Origin: Chryseobacterium sp. G0201
GTDB lineage: Bacteria > Bacteroidota > Bacteroidia > Flavobacteriales > Weeksellaceae
Direction: 5' to 3'
NCBI RefSeq assembly: GCF_003815655.1
Contig: NZ_CP033917.1
Location: 4,650,001-4,714,000 of the forward strand
Length of the DNA stretch: 64,000 nucleotides
In this document: positions 51,002-58,727 of the stretch, one piece after another
Layout of the letters: the number at the start of each line of letters is the position of its first letter
How positions within the stretch are numbered: the first letter of the stretch is position 1
Notes under the pieces: model-generated
The model's input: the letters and a program-made list of their open reading frames with translations, nothing else
Database searches by the model: none
What the model was told of the DNA's origin: nothing
Translations under genes and position numbers: made by a program

Positions 51002-52006
51002 TTAAAGTACAATATTATTCTTCGGAACAATTGCTGCCGGAAGATCTGCTTCATCCAGCATATCTCTCATATCGATCTCGATCGTACGGCTAATTTGTGT
51101 GATCGGAACATCATTTGGACTTCCTTCAAAAGGATTGACAGAAGCCTCTCCTACGCTATCCAAGGTATGAAAACACCAAGTTACCAATAGCGAAAACGGA
51201 ATATTGAACCATACCGTAAAGCCTTCCACAACAGTTCCATCGCCCAGTTTATCAAACTCTTTTAATAATCCAAAAGGTACAAAAACAATGAATAATAGTA
51301 ACAAATAAGTCGTAATTGAAGAAAAATTTCTTGGATATGGAAAGTTTTTAATTCTTTCCGCTTTTCCCTGATTATCTGTAAATTTTACTAATTGCTGATT
51401 GATCTGCGTCCATTGAAAATCATTTATTTCTCCTTTTGAATATACTTCAGATAATTCCTTACTCTGACTTGCCATCAATTGAGTTGCTCTGTTTTTTTTG
51501 CTTAAAATATATTGAAGTTCAGTTTCCGAAAGATAGTTTTTCAACTCATCGTCCAATTTAGAAAGTCTTTCCGGAATGTCATATTTTTTTGAATATTCAT
51601 CATACTGTGCCGTATTCATATTTTCCCAAGCTCTTGATTCACGAAGCTGAAAACGAAGCGCAGTAAGCCATGCATAATGACGGAGAAACATTTCTTTTAC
51701 CTTCTTCGGATCCTTTCCCGAAAGAGCATCTCTCAGAATATATCCAAAACTTCGGCTGTCATTAATGATCGCTCCATAAATCTGTCTTGCTTCCCAAAGT
51801 CGGCTGTAACTCGCATTATTTTTAAAACCTACAATGAAAGCAACGGCCGTTCCCATGATCGCGATCGGCTGCCACGGAACATACAGAAATTTCCATCCGA
51901 AGAAATATAATACGGTCGGAATTGCAGCTAAAATAGCTAAACCATAAATACTTCTTCTTGTCCAGATTATAAATTCAATCGCTCCAAATTTTTTCCCTGA
52001 ATGCAT
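51002..52006 (-). CDS. Bestrophin-family ion channel
   Basis: A 334-residue membrane protein of the bestrophin/UPF0187 family, which form pentameric chloride or cation channels. Two N-terminal hydrophobic helices (YGLAILAAIPTVLYFFGW, PIAIMGTAVAFIVGF) are followed by the hallmark NNASYSRLWEARQIYGAIIN, and two more helices lie near residues 230-285 (SITTYLLLLFIVFVPFGLL; NIPFSLLVTWCFHTLD). The C-terminal PNDVPITQISRTIEIDMRDM is typical of bacterial members. It starts 20 bp behind the DUF2490 gene and is likely cotranscribed with it. Confidence 0.9.
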   Translation of the reverse strand: MHSGKKFGAIEFIIWTRRSIYGLAILAAIPTVLYFFGWKFLYVPWQPIAIMGTAVAFIVGFKNNASYSRLWEARQIYGAIINDSRSFGYILRDALSGKDPKKVKEMFLRHYAWLTALRFQLRESRAWENMNTAQYDEYSKKYDIPERLSKLDDELKNYLSETELQYILSKKNRATQLMASQSKELSEVYSKGEINDFQWTQINQQLVKFTDNQGKAERIKNFPYPRNFSSITTYLLLLFIVFVPFGLLKEFDKLGDGTVVEGFTVWFNIPFSLLVTWCFHTLDSVGEASVNPFEGSPNDVPITQISRTIEIDMRDMLDEADLPAAIVPKNNIVL

Positions 52007-52026
52007 ATGTGTTTGTGTTTTGGTTA

Positions 52027-52701
52027 TTAATTTTTATTAAATGGAATGTTATTGTAAAAACCAATTTGAATCTGTCCGCGGTTTTTATTTTCCTGAATCT
52101 GATTCATATATCCCGCTTCAATTCTCAGGTTTTTATTGATCACATATCCCAATGCTCCGTACACTCTGTTTCTGTCGAAAGTCGGACTGTTTAAATGTAA
52201 GAAAATCTCGTTATATACAGATCCGTAAAAAGTTTTTGGAAGCATTTCTTTGTTATTGATCGGAATATTTAACCCTAACATATATCGGAATCTCATTTTA
52301 AAATCGTCCTGCACAAAGCGTTCTTCCAAACGGTACCGGTGCTGAAGATAGAATCTCCCGAATTTTTGTTTTGTGATATATTGTTGAAAAATTCGATGTT
52401 CAATATTTTCCTTTTTTTCACCGTTTACATAAGGTTGACTTAAAATAAAACCATAACCCAGCAAAACATTGTTGTTATTTTCCGTTAAATCATAGCCAAT
52501 TCCAGTACGAATTAAAAGTTGCTCCAAATCTCCAATACCATCAAAATTACGATACTGGATTTCGTTATGAAAGTTTAATTTTTTACTAATTTTATTGTTT
52601 CCAAAATACATATACCAAGCTCCAAGATCACTTTTCTGAGCAAAGGATTTTACTGCTCCCAAAGTGAAAATAATCAAAGCCATTGACTTTAAAATCTTCA
52701 T
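52027..52701 (-). CDS. DUF2490 family outer-membrane-like protein
   Basis: A 224-residue exported protein with signal MKILKSMALIIFTLGAVKSFA and Gln after it. The mature part consists of alternating beta strands (FHNEIQYRNFDGIGDLEQLL; RFYLQHRYRLEERFVQ; LRIEAGYMNQIQENKNRGQI) ending in an aromatic/Asn tail, as in small beta-barrel outer-membrane proteins of DUF2490. Role unknown. First gene of a two-gene unit with the bestrophin. Confidence 0.87.
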   Translation of the reverse strand: MKILKSMALIIFTLGAVKSFAQKSDLGAWYMYFGNNKISKKLNFHNEIQYRNFDGIGDLEQLLIRTGIGYDLTENNNNVLLGYGFILSQPYVNGEKKENIEHRIFQQYITKQKFGRFYLQHRYRLEERFVQDDFKMRFRYMLGLNIPINNKEMLPKTFYGSVYNEIFLHLNSPTFDRNRVYGALGYVINKNLRIEAGYMNQIQENKNRGQIQIGFYNNIPFNKN

Positions 52702-52834
52702 AAATTTATCTTTTACATTTTATTTTAAGAAAATAGTTTATTACTAAAATCTATCACAATTTAAATAGTGATTTCGATTATCAATAATAAGCAAAAAAAA
52801 TATTTTATGAAAATTTATATTTTTAGTTTAAAAA

Positions 52835-53230
52835 TTAAACGGATGGAATGTTCTCGACCAGTAAATTATGCCCTTCTGTATCGAAATAGGTACAAGTCAT
52901 GTCGTTAAGATCCATCTTCCAGCCATCAACTCCATTGTCTGCGCAGTCTTTACAGAAAGTTAAATAATCTGTTCCACCCTGCTGGTGAAGTTTTAGTCTT
53001 GATTTAAAATTTTCAAGGTTTACATTTTCAGAAACTATCAAAACATCATATTTACTTCCGCTAGATTCTGATTGATTTTCCTGATCAAAATATTCTGTAT
53101 TTCCATCCGAAACGTAAACAGTGTAATGAGAAACTCCTCTATTTTTAATAGCCTGAATGTATTTTGGAAAATCTGCTCCGCTTTTTACTTTTTGGTGTTC
53201 AGCTTTGATTTCTTCGATTGTGAATTTCAT
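52835..53230 (-). CDS. DUF1398 family protein
   Basis: A 131-residue cytoplasmic protein with MKFTIEEIKAEHQKVKSGAD, YIQAIKNRGVSHYTVYVSDG and a C-terminal Cys-x-x-Cys-like stretch (LTFCKDCADNGVDGWKMDL). It fits the DUF1398 (YbcV-like) family, about which little is known; E. coli YbcV is prophage-borne, but nothing of a phage is seen here. Separate from its neighbours by 130-240 bp. Confidence 0.83.
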   Translation of the reverse strand: MKFTIEEIKAEHQKVKSGADFPKYIQAIKNRGVSHYTVYVSDGNTEYFDQENQSESSGSKYDVLIVSENVNLENFKSRLKLHQQGGTDYLTFCKDCADNGVDGWKMDLNDMTCTYFDTEGHNLLVENIPSV

Positions 53231-53414
53231 TTTTTTTGTTTTTTTATTTTTGTTTTTTTTATTAGTATTGATAATATTTTAAGTTCGCAAAGGCGTTTCA
53301 CTTAGCAAAGATTTGAAGCATTAAACAACTTTAATACTAAAAACCTAAACCCTAATTCCTGCAACCTAATCCAAATTTATAATTTTTTGGAATGCAAATG
53401 TATCATAAAATAAA

Positions 53415-53438
53415 AACCGGCAGAACGATCTGCCGGTT
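53415..53438 (-). terminator. Terminator after the PhnB-like VOC gene
   Basis: AACCGGCAGA and TCTGCCGGTT form a perfect 10-bp stem; on the minus strand TTTTTATTTTAT follows. Confidence 0.9.
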
Positions 53439-53472
53439 AGTTTTAACTCTATTTTGTATATAAAATTGAATA

Positions 53473-53922
53473 TTATGGGTGTTGCTGCATTTTAGCAGGA
53501 TCGTCATAATTTACCATCCAGTTGATGCCGAATTTATCGGTAAACATTCCGAAATAAGCGCCCCAGAAAGTATCCGCCATTGGCATTGTTACCTGTCCAC
53601 CTGCAGAAAGTCCACCGAATAATTTATCTGCTTCTTCTTTTGAATCTGCGTTGATAGAAATTGAAAAGTTGTTTCCCGCTTTAAATTGAGAAACCCATTC
53701 GCAACCTGCATCGCTTCCCATTAAAGTTGTTTCCTTAGAAATAGGAAGAGAAACATGCATAATTTTGTCTTTATCTTCTTCTTTGGCTTCCTGCCCTTCT
53801 GCTGGAGGCATTTCTCCGAAAGTTCCTATGTAAGGATATTCTCCTCCGAAAACAGATTTATAGAAATCAAATGCTTCTCTGCAATTTCCGTTGAATGTTA
53901 AATAAACGTTTACTGACGCCAT
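53473..53922 (-). CDS. VOC-family protein (PhnB-like)
   Basis: A 149-residue member of the glyoxalase/VOC fold of PhnB type (PF06983): SVNVYLTFNGNCREAFDFYK at the N-terminus, PISKETTLMGSDAG and the C-terminal QVTMPMADTFWGAYFGMFTD followed by FGINWMV. Such proteins are dimeric metal-binding folds; most are not enzymes with known substrates. Its upstream spacer (53923-54106) holds a long hairpin repeat, so it is likely transcribed apart from the SRPBCC gene. Confidence 0.9.
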   Translation of the reverse strand: MASVNVYLTFNGNCREAFDFYKSVFGGEYPYIGTFGEMPPAEGQEAKEEDKDKIMHVSLPISKETTLMGSDAGCEWVSQFKAGNNFSISINADSKEEADKLFGGLSAGGQVTMPMADTFWGAYFGMFTDKFGINWMVNYDDPAKMQQHP

Positions 53923-53961
53923 AATGTGTTCTTTTTTTTAAATTATAGTTTAGTTTTATTT

Positions 53962-54031
53962 TTTAAACACGAATAGCACTAATACTTTTCACAAATGACA
54001 CTAATTTTATTTGTGAATATTCGTGTTTAAA
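53962..54031. repeat. Nested palindromic repeat (TTTAAACACGAATA)
   Basis: TTTAAACACGAATA (53962-53975) pairs perfectly with 54018-54031, and inside it CACAAAT (53990-53996) pairs with ATTTGTG (54009-54015). The middle reads as imperfect tandem CACTAAT / CACAAAT units of a type also seen at about 8351-8390. It lies between two leftward genes. Confidence 0.7.
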
Positions 54032-54106
54032 TATTTTATTTTGATTTAATTTTTAGCTCAAGATTCGTTTGCTTACTGCTTATTTTCTTGTGGTTTCAGC
54101 TAAAAC

Positions 54107-54643
54107 CTAAGGTTTCTCAGACATTTCTTTTAATCTCGAAAGTCCTTTCTGGTAATCTTTTCCAATTGCATCTTCCATATTCATGAACATCTTCATTACT
54201 GTAAAAGGATACGGAATTTTTGAAGTAAATCCCCAAGTTGCTTTGCCGCCATTTCCCTCAGAAACTACGGTTACATAAGCATTGGCTTCACTTTCGTAAG
54301 GTGTTAAAAATTTGATTTTGGTATCAATTCTTTTTTTCGAGGCATCTACTTTTTTCACTTCCTGACAGCCATTTCCGGCTTCTTTACTTTCCCAACATAC
54401 TTTTTCGCCCGGTTGTCCGGTTGTTCCTGTCCAGTCTTTTTTCATATTCGGGTCAAGATCATTCCAAGGACTCCATTGATCCATTGCTTTTAAAGTATTG
54501 GTATTCTGCCATACTTTTTCAATGGGAGCATTAATGGAAATTGATTTTTCGTAATTACAATCACCCGAAATAAAAGCCGCGAGAACAAGCCAAAAAATCA
54601 AGATAGAAGCTAAAACTATTGCAATTCCTTTTAAAATTTTCAT
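54107..54643 (-). CDS. SRPBCC-family membrane-anchored protein
   Basis: A 178-residue protein with one N-terminal membrane helix (MKILKGIAIVLASILIFWLV) and a START-like polyketide-cyclase domain (about 33-175): SISINAPIEKVWQNTNTLKA, SPWNDLDPNMKKDWTG, and the end MNMEDAIGKDYQKGLSRLKE. It differs from the AHSA1 member at 48771 by its anchor. Ligand unknown. 18 bp behind the VOC gene in a compact leftward row. Confidence 0.88.
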   Translation of the reverse strand: MKILKGIAIVLASILIFWLVLAAFISGDCNYEKSISINAPIEKVWQNTNTLKAMDQWSPWNDLDPNMKKDWTGTTGQPGEKVCWESKEAGNGCQEVKKVDASKKRIDTKIKFLTPYESEANAYVTVVSEGNGGKATWGFTSKIPYPFTVMKMFMNMEDAIGKDYQKGLSRLKEMSEKP

Positions 54644-54661
54644 ATCATTTGTTTTTTAAAT

Positions 54662-55033
54662 TTATCTGTGTTGATCAATTAAAATCATATTTCCATCCGG
54701 ATCTTTCAGGAAAATATGTTCAGGACCGGAAGTCGTTTCTTCTGCCTCTTTTTCAAGCTGAACTCCATTTTCTTTTAAATGTATCTGAATTTCACGAACA
54801 TCATCAAAATTTTCCAAATTCTGTGCATTTTGGTCCCAACCCGGATTGAAAGTAAGCATATTTCCATCAAACATCGCCTGAAATAAACCAATTAAATGCC
54901 CATCATTTTTCATGATAAGGTAATTTTGCTCTAAACTTCCCGCCATAATATTGAAGCCTAATTTTTCGTAAAAATCTTTAGATTTCTGAAGATCTTTTAC
55001 ACTTAAGCTTATTGAAAATGCGCCTAATTTCAT
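54662..55033 (-). CDS. VOC-family protein (glyoxalase-like)
   Basis: A 123-residue glyoxalase/bleomycin-resistance fold: MKLGAFSISLSVKDLQKSKD, FYEKLGFNIMAGSLEQNYLI and the closing strand PDGNMILIDQHR. The pattern of two beta-alpha-beta-beta-beta units is clear. Possible metal ligands are few, so it may be a binding protein and not an enzyme. 13 bp behind the small membrane protein gene. Confidence 0.9.
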   Translation of the reverse strand: MKLGAFSISLSVKDLQKSKDFYEKLGFNIMAGSLEQNYLIMKNDGHLIGLFQAMFDGNMLTFNPGWDQNAQNLENFDDVREIQIHLKENGVQLEKEAEETTSGPEHIFLKDPDGNMILIDQHR

Positions 55034-55046
55034 ATATAGATTTTTA

Positions 55047-55445
55047 TTATTTTTTATTTAAAGCTAATTTATATCCAACCAAAACAAATCCCCAAACTGC
55101 GATTCCGAGAACCCAAAACCAGATCGGAGTCGGTAAAATATACATCATGTAAATACCTTGCAGTAAGAAGATAACTCCACAAATTACAGCGTAAGTTTTC
55201 TTATTATCACCAGCAATTTTTGTGGCGACAAATCCTGCAATCAGAGCTCCCAAAGCGTATCCAAGAATAACAAAAAGCAACGCCATCAACGGTGCAGTTT
55301 CTACATATTGCTTCAAGGCTTCCATGTCGTTGTCGTTGATTCCGGCAGGTCGTGGAAATAAATAATGACCTAGTTTTTCAACGATTGTGATCGTTATAAC
55401 GCCAGAGAAAAGTCCGCCAAGAACGGCTAAAATTTTTCTAAACAT
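55047..55445 (-). CDS. Small membrane protein of unknown function
   Basis: A 132-residue protein with four hydrophobic helices (AVLGGLFSGVITITIVEKLG; LMALLFVILGYALGALIAGF; AVICGVIFLLQGIYMMYIL; FWVLGIAVWGFVLVGYKLAL). No charged catalytic motif. It lies 2 bp behind the preceding gene, so translation is probably coupled. Similar four-helix proteins are common near VOC and SRPBCC genes in this phylum, but their role is unknown. Confidence 0.78.
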   Translation of the reverse strand: MFRKILAVLGGLFSGVITITIVEKLGHYLFPRPAGINDNDMEALKQYVETAPLMALLFVILGYALGALIAGFVATKIAGDNKKTYAVICGVIFLLQGIYMMYILPTPIWFWVLGIAVWGFVLVGYKLALNKK

Positions 55446-55447
55446 CG

Positions 55448-55918
55448 TTATTGATTTTTTAAACGTGTTTTAAAATCTAATGTTTCGTCATAGCTCTTCC
55501 AGTTACCGATGAATTCAATGTATTGAGCTTCGATCTTTTCGGTGGTTTTATTCCAATTGAAAGTATAAATGAACTTCCCTTTGAAAATCCCGGAATGTTT
55601 TCCTTTATTTTCTTCAGCAAACTCATACTCACCATAAACAGTACTTTTTTTCTTACCGTCTTTGTATTTGGTGATCGTTAAATTACCTTCAAGTTTTGAA
55701 TAGGTTTTATCAACAAGAGAATATCCTGAAACAAAATATTCCTGGTCATTTTTCTTGTTTTGCTCTGAAGTATTGATCTTCAGCTTAATTCCTTCCTTAC
55801 TGTTTCCGATTGTTCCTGTGTAAGGTTTGCTGTTGTTTAACCAAACATTGGATATATTTGGCATTTGGGCTAAAGCAAAGTTGGAAATAAGAATGAGGAG
55901 TAATAAAAGTTTTTTCAT
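55448..55918 (-). CDS. Exported hypothetical protein
   Basis: A 156-residue secreted protein: signal MKKLLLLLILISNFALA, then Gln. The rest is beta-rich with KPYTGTIGNSKEGIKLKINT, KLEGNLTITKYKDGKKKSTV and HSGIFKGKFIYTFNWNKTTE, resembling a small calycin/lipocalin-like or eight-stranded fold. No family assigned. Between the DUF1569 and the small membrane protein genes. Confidence 0.72.
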   Translation of the reverse strand: MKKLLLLLILISNFALAQMPNISNVWLNNSKPYTGTIGNSKEGIKLKINTSEQNKKNDQEYFVSGYSLVDKTYSKLEGNLTITKYKDGKKKSTVYGEYEFAEENKGKHSGIFKGKFIYTFNWNKTTEKIEAQYIEFIGNWKSYDETLDFKTRLKNQ

Positions 55919-55941
55919 GTGGTGTATATTTGTAATGTGTG

Positions 55942-56397
55942 TTAAACTCCGAATTGCGACAAATGGTGATTTAAATGCTTTGCAAACATATTATTCCATT
56001 CCTCAGAATTTAGTTTTCCGAAAGAGAAAGACTCTTTACCATCAAAAGCTGAAGCTCCCAATTGTTGCGTTTTTTGGATATAGCCAATCAATCTTTTCTT
56101 TTCCTCATCAAAGTTTTTTCTTCCTGTTACCAAAAATTGTGGTGATGTAGGAGAATCTCTCGGATAAGCTTTTTCGCCTACCACTTTAGGCTTTACAAAT
56201 CTTTTTAAAATAAATTTTGCAATTGCTCCCGGTTTCTTGTGTTTTTCGGGTTCATAAACCATTTCATATGTTATGCAACAGTGAGCCAACATCTGGTCTA
56301 CCGTCATTTTCCCCCACAAACCGTGAGTATCTTCGATCAATTTATTTATTCTATCAATGTAATTCTGAGCGTCTTTTGCGTCAAATACGTTTTCCAT
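55942..56397 (-). CDS. DUF1569 (DinB-like) protein
   Basis: A 151-residue helical protein of DUF1569, related to the DinB/YfiT four-helix metal-binding fold: LWGKMTVDQMLAHCCITYEM holds the first His, and the C-terminal MFAKHLNHHLSQFGV the others, as in metal-dependent DinB-like enzymes (thiol transferases among them). First gene of the small leftward row. The upstream 150 bp are AT-rich and may hold its promoter. Confidence 0.87.
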   Translation of the reverse strand: MENVFDAKDAQNYIDRINKLIEDTHGLWGKMTVDQMLAHCCITYEMVYEPEKHKKPGAIAKFILKRFVKPKVVGEKAYPRDSPTSPQFLVTGRKNFDEEKKRLIGYIQKTQQLGASAFDGKESFSFGKLNSEEWNNMFAKHLNHHLSQFGV

Positions 56398-56549
56398 CTT
56401 TTTCTAATTGTTAAAAAACAAATATATCAGTTTTTTTTCATCAATTTATGACTAATAAAAAAAAGGATGTAAACAACTATGAAATAAGAAGTTATAAGTT
56501 TAGAATTATCAGTTATAAATTACTGATTATGAATGGGAAAATAAGTAAA

Positions 56550-57758
56550 TTATTCATCAATATTTTCAAAAGAATCCTCCTTATTTTCTGTTTCCGGTTT
56601 TACATATCTGAACGTTAGCCAAAGCTTAATTTTAAGAGCGATCCAGCCTAAAATTGCATAAATAATTAAAAGAATCACCAAATGTTTTAAATAAGGGAAA
56701 GTAAGTTCTACAGAACCTTTTTGAATCAACAAAATTTTGAAAGCCTGCAAAAACGGAGTCAGCGGAATAATATTTGCGATAAACTGAACAAACGCCGGCA
56801 TCGCGCTCAACGGCCATGTAAATCCACTGATGATAAACGCCGGAGATGCAATCACCATAAGGATTTGAGTCGCTTTCAACGCATCAGGAATCAGAATACT
56901 GATCAACACACCCAAAAACGAAGCTGAACCTACAAAAACAGCAGTCAAAATGATAAAATTAAATATTCCTTCAGGCATCGGGACTTTGAAGATCATGTGC
57001 ATGAAATAGTAAATTCCGACAATCAGAATTGAAAATACCCAGATCGGAATCACCTTAATCAACATCGTCGGAAATGCCCATTTTCTCATTCGGTAATATT
57101 CTTTTACAAAAGATCCACCCTGAAATTCTGCTGCAAAACTCACCGCCATCGCCAATAAAATAACCTGCTGCAAAACCACCGCCAACATTGCCGGCCACAT
57201 AAAAATTAAATAATTACTGGTCGTATTGAAAAGTGTGATATAATTGGTTTTAAAAGGCTCGTACTGAGTTGCTGCTTTTGAAGCGGGCATCCCTGCTTTT
57301 TGAAGCGCTTTCATTGAAGCTCCGGCAGAGAATGTTCCAATAGTAAGCTGAAGTCCTTTGGTGGCGAAATTGGCCGTTAAAACGTTTCCTGTATTGATAT
57401 AAACATTAACCTCAGGATATTTCTTCTGCAACATATCTCCTTCAAATTTTGATGGTATTATGACAACTGCTGCCGCTTCATATTTGATCACCTCATCTTT
57501 AATACTAACAGGTTCCTGCAAATAACGGATAACTTTAATGCTTTTATTGTCTTCCAGCATTTCTGTTAATTGATTTGATAATGGTGTATTATCTCTATCA
57601 ATTACTAAAACAGGTGTATTTTCAACTTTTCCGCTCTTGTAGACGAATCCCAATAATGTTGCATAAAAAACCGGCGCCAGAAAGAAAACGGTTCTTAATG
57701 TCGAATTACCGATAAACAGCTTGAATTCTCGTTTTAAAAGTCGGAAAAACTCTTTCAT
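56550..57758 (-). CDS. ABC-2 type permease (YhhJ/YbhR-like)
   Basis: A 402-residue membrane permease of the ABC-2 family: an N-terminal helix (TLRTVFFLAPVFYATLLGFV), a large periplasmic domain (about 40-180; VENTPVLVIDRDNTPLSNQL) and five C-terminal helices (about 190-385), among them ASPAFIISGFTWPLSAMPAF with the conserved family motif. It would form the inner-membrane channel of a tripartite exporter with the HlyD and TolC proteins coded just upstream (1-8 bp gaps). No ATP-binding subunit is encoded in the unit. Confidence 0.9.
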   Translation of the reverse strand: MKEFFRLLKREFKLFIGNSTLRTVFFLAPVFYATLLGFVYKSGKVENTPVLVIDRDNTPLSNQLTEMLEDNKSIKVIRYLQEPVSIKDEVIKYEAAAVVIIPSKFEGDMLQKKYPEVNVYINTGNVLTANFATKGLQLTIGTFSAGASMKALQKAGMPASKAATQYEPFKTNYITLFNTTSNYLIFMWPAMLAVVLQQVILLAMAVSFAAEFQGGSFVKEYYRMRKWAFPTMLIKVIPIWVFSILIVGIYYFMHMIFKVPMPEGIFNFIILTAVFVGSASFLGVLISILIPDALKATQILMVIASPAFIISGFTWPLSAMPAFVQFIANIIPLTPFLQAFKILLIQKGSVELTFPYLKHLVILLIIYAILGWIALKIKLWLTFRYVKPETENKEDSFENIDE

Positions 57759-57759
57759 A

Positions 57760-58719
57760 TTATTTCAGGATAACATTAGCATTTACCAGAATATTTTTTG
57801 CTTTATTCATATCCTTTGGCTTGACTTTTATTTCATAAATCGCGTCCTGTAGCTGATAATCGGGGTAAGCTGTGGTAATATCAGCGTATCTCGTCAATTG
57901 CTTGATATATAAAATGGTTCCTTCTAAATTTTCTTTATTGTAAACCACCTGCAAATTGACAACCTGTCCTTTTTTGTATTTTGAAATTTCACTTTCAGGA
58001 ACGGTAAATCTGAAATAAGTACTTTCCGGAATATAACCGTTAAATAACGCAAAACCAGCGGTCGCCAATTCGCCTGCATTCAAACTGATCGTTTCAATTT
58101 CCATGTCATTGGTGGCGATAATGTATCTTTCTGAGTAGGCCACATTTGCTTCCTGCAAAGCACCTTTCGCCTGTGAAGCCTGTCCGGCTGCCATTTCGAC
58201 TTTTTCGAAGCGGGTTCCTCTTTTTACGTCATCCAATTCTGCAACTACCGCATCGTATTGGGCTTTTGCGCCCTGCATTTTAGCATAAACCTCATCATAA
58301 GCCTGTGGAGACATTAAACTGTCACGATACATATTGGAAGCTCTTCTAAATGATTTTTGAGCAAAATCATATTGTTCTTTCAACCCTTTATATTTCGCCT
58401 GCAATTGTTTCATCTGATCGGCAGTGGCTCCGTTTTTTGCCATTTGTTCCTGAGCCGTGGCAGCACTTACAGCGCCTTGAGCCTGAGCAATTTTAGCAGA
58501 AACTTCGGGAATATCCAATAAAGCCAGTGTATCGCCTTTTTTGACCGTTTGTCCTTCTGTAACGAATATTTTTACAATTCTTCCGGTCACTTTCGGGACG
58601 AAAGAGATGACATCTTTTTTTGTTTTGCCTTCTGAATCATTGAGGTTTTCTTTCTTTTTATCACAGCTTCCCAATAAAAACAGAATTACAAATAAGAGAG
58701 ATATATTTTTTTGCATCAT
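57760..58719 (-). CDS. HlyD-family membrane fusion protein
   Basis: A 319-residue periplasmic adaptor: lipoprotein signal MMQKNISLLFVILFLLGSC (lipobox LGSC), a biotinyl-lipoyl-like half (KVTGRIVKIFVTEGQTVKKG), a long alpha-helical hairpin (about 75-190; AQGAVSAATAQEQMAKNG ... RRASNMYRDSLMSPQAYDEV), then a beta-barrel domain ending PKDMNKAKNILVNANVILK. It joins the permease to the TolC-type channel. Its stop overlaps closely with the permease start (1-bp gap), so the two are translationally coupled. Confidence 0.92.
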   Translation of the reverse strand: MMQKNISLLFVILFLLGSCDKKKENLNDSEGKTKKDVISFVPKVTGRIVKIFVTEGQTVKKGDTLALLDIPEVSAKIAQAQGAVSAATAQEQMAKNGATADQMKQLQAKYKGLKEQYDFAQKSFRRASNMYRDSLMSPQAYDEVYAKMQGAKAQYDAVVAELDDVKRGTRFEKVEMAAGQASQAKGALQEANVAYSERYIIATNDMEIETISLNAGELATAGFALFNGYIPESTYFRFTVPESEISKYKKGQVVNLQVVYNKENLEGTILYIKQLTRYADITTAYPDYQLQDAIYEIKVKPKDMNKAKNILVNANVILK

Positions 58720-58727
58720 TTTTAATT

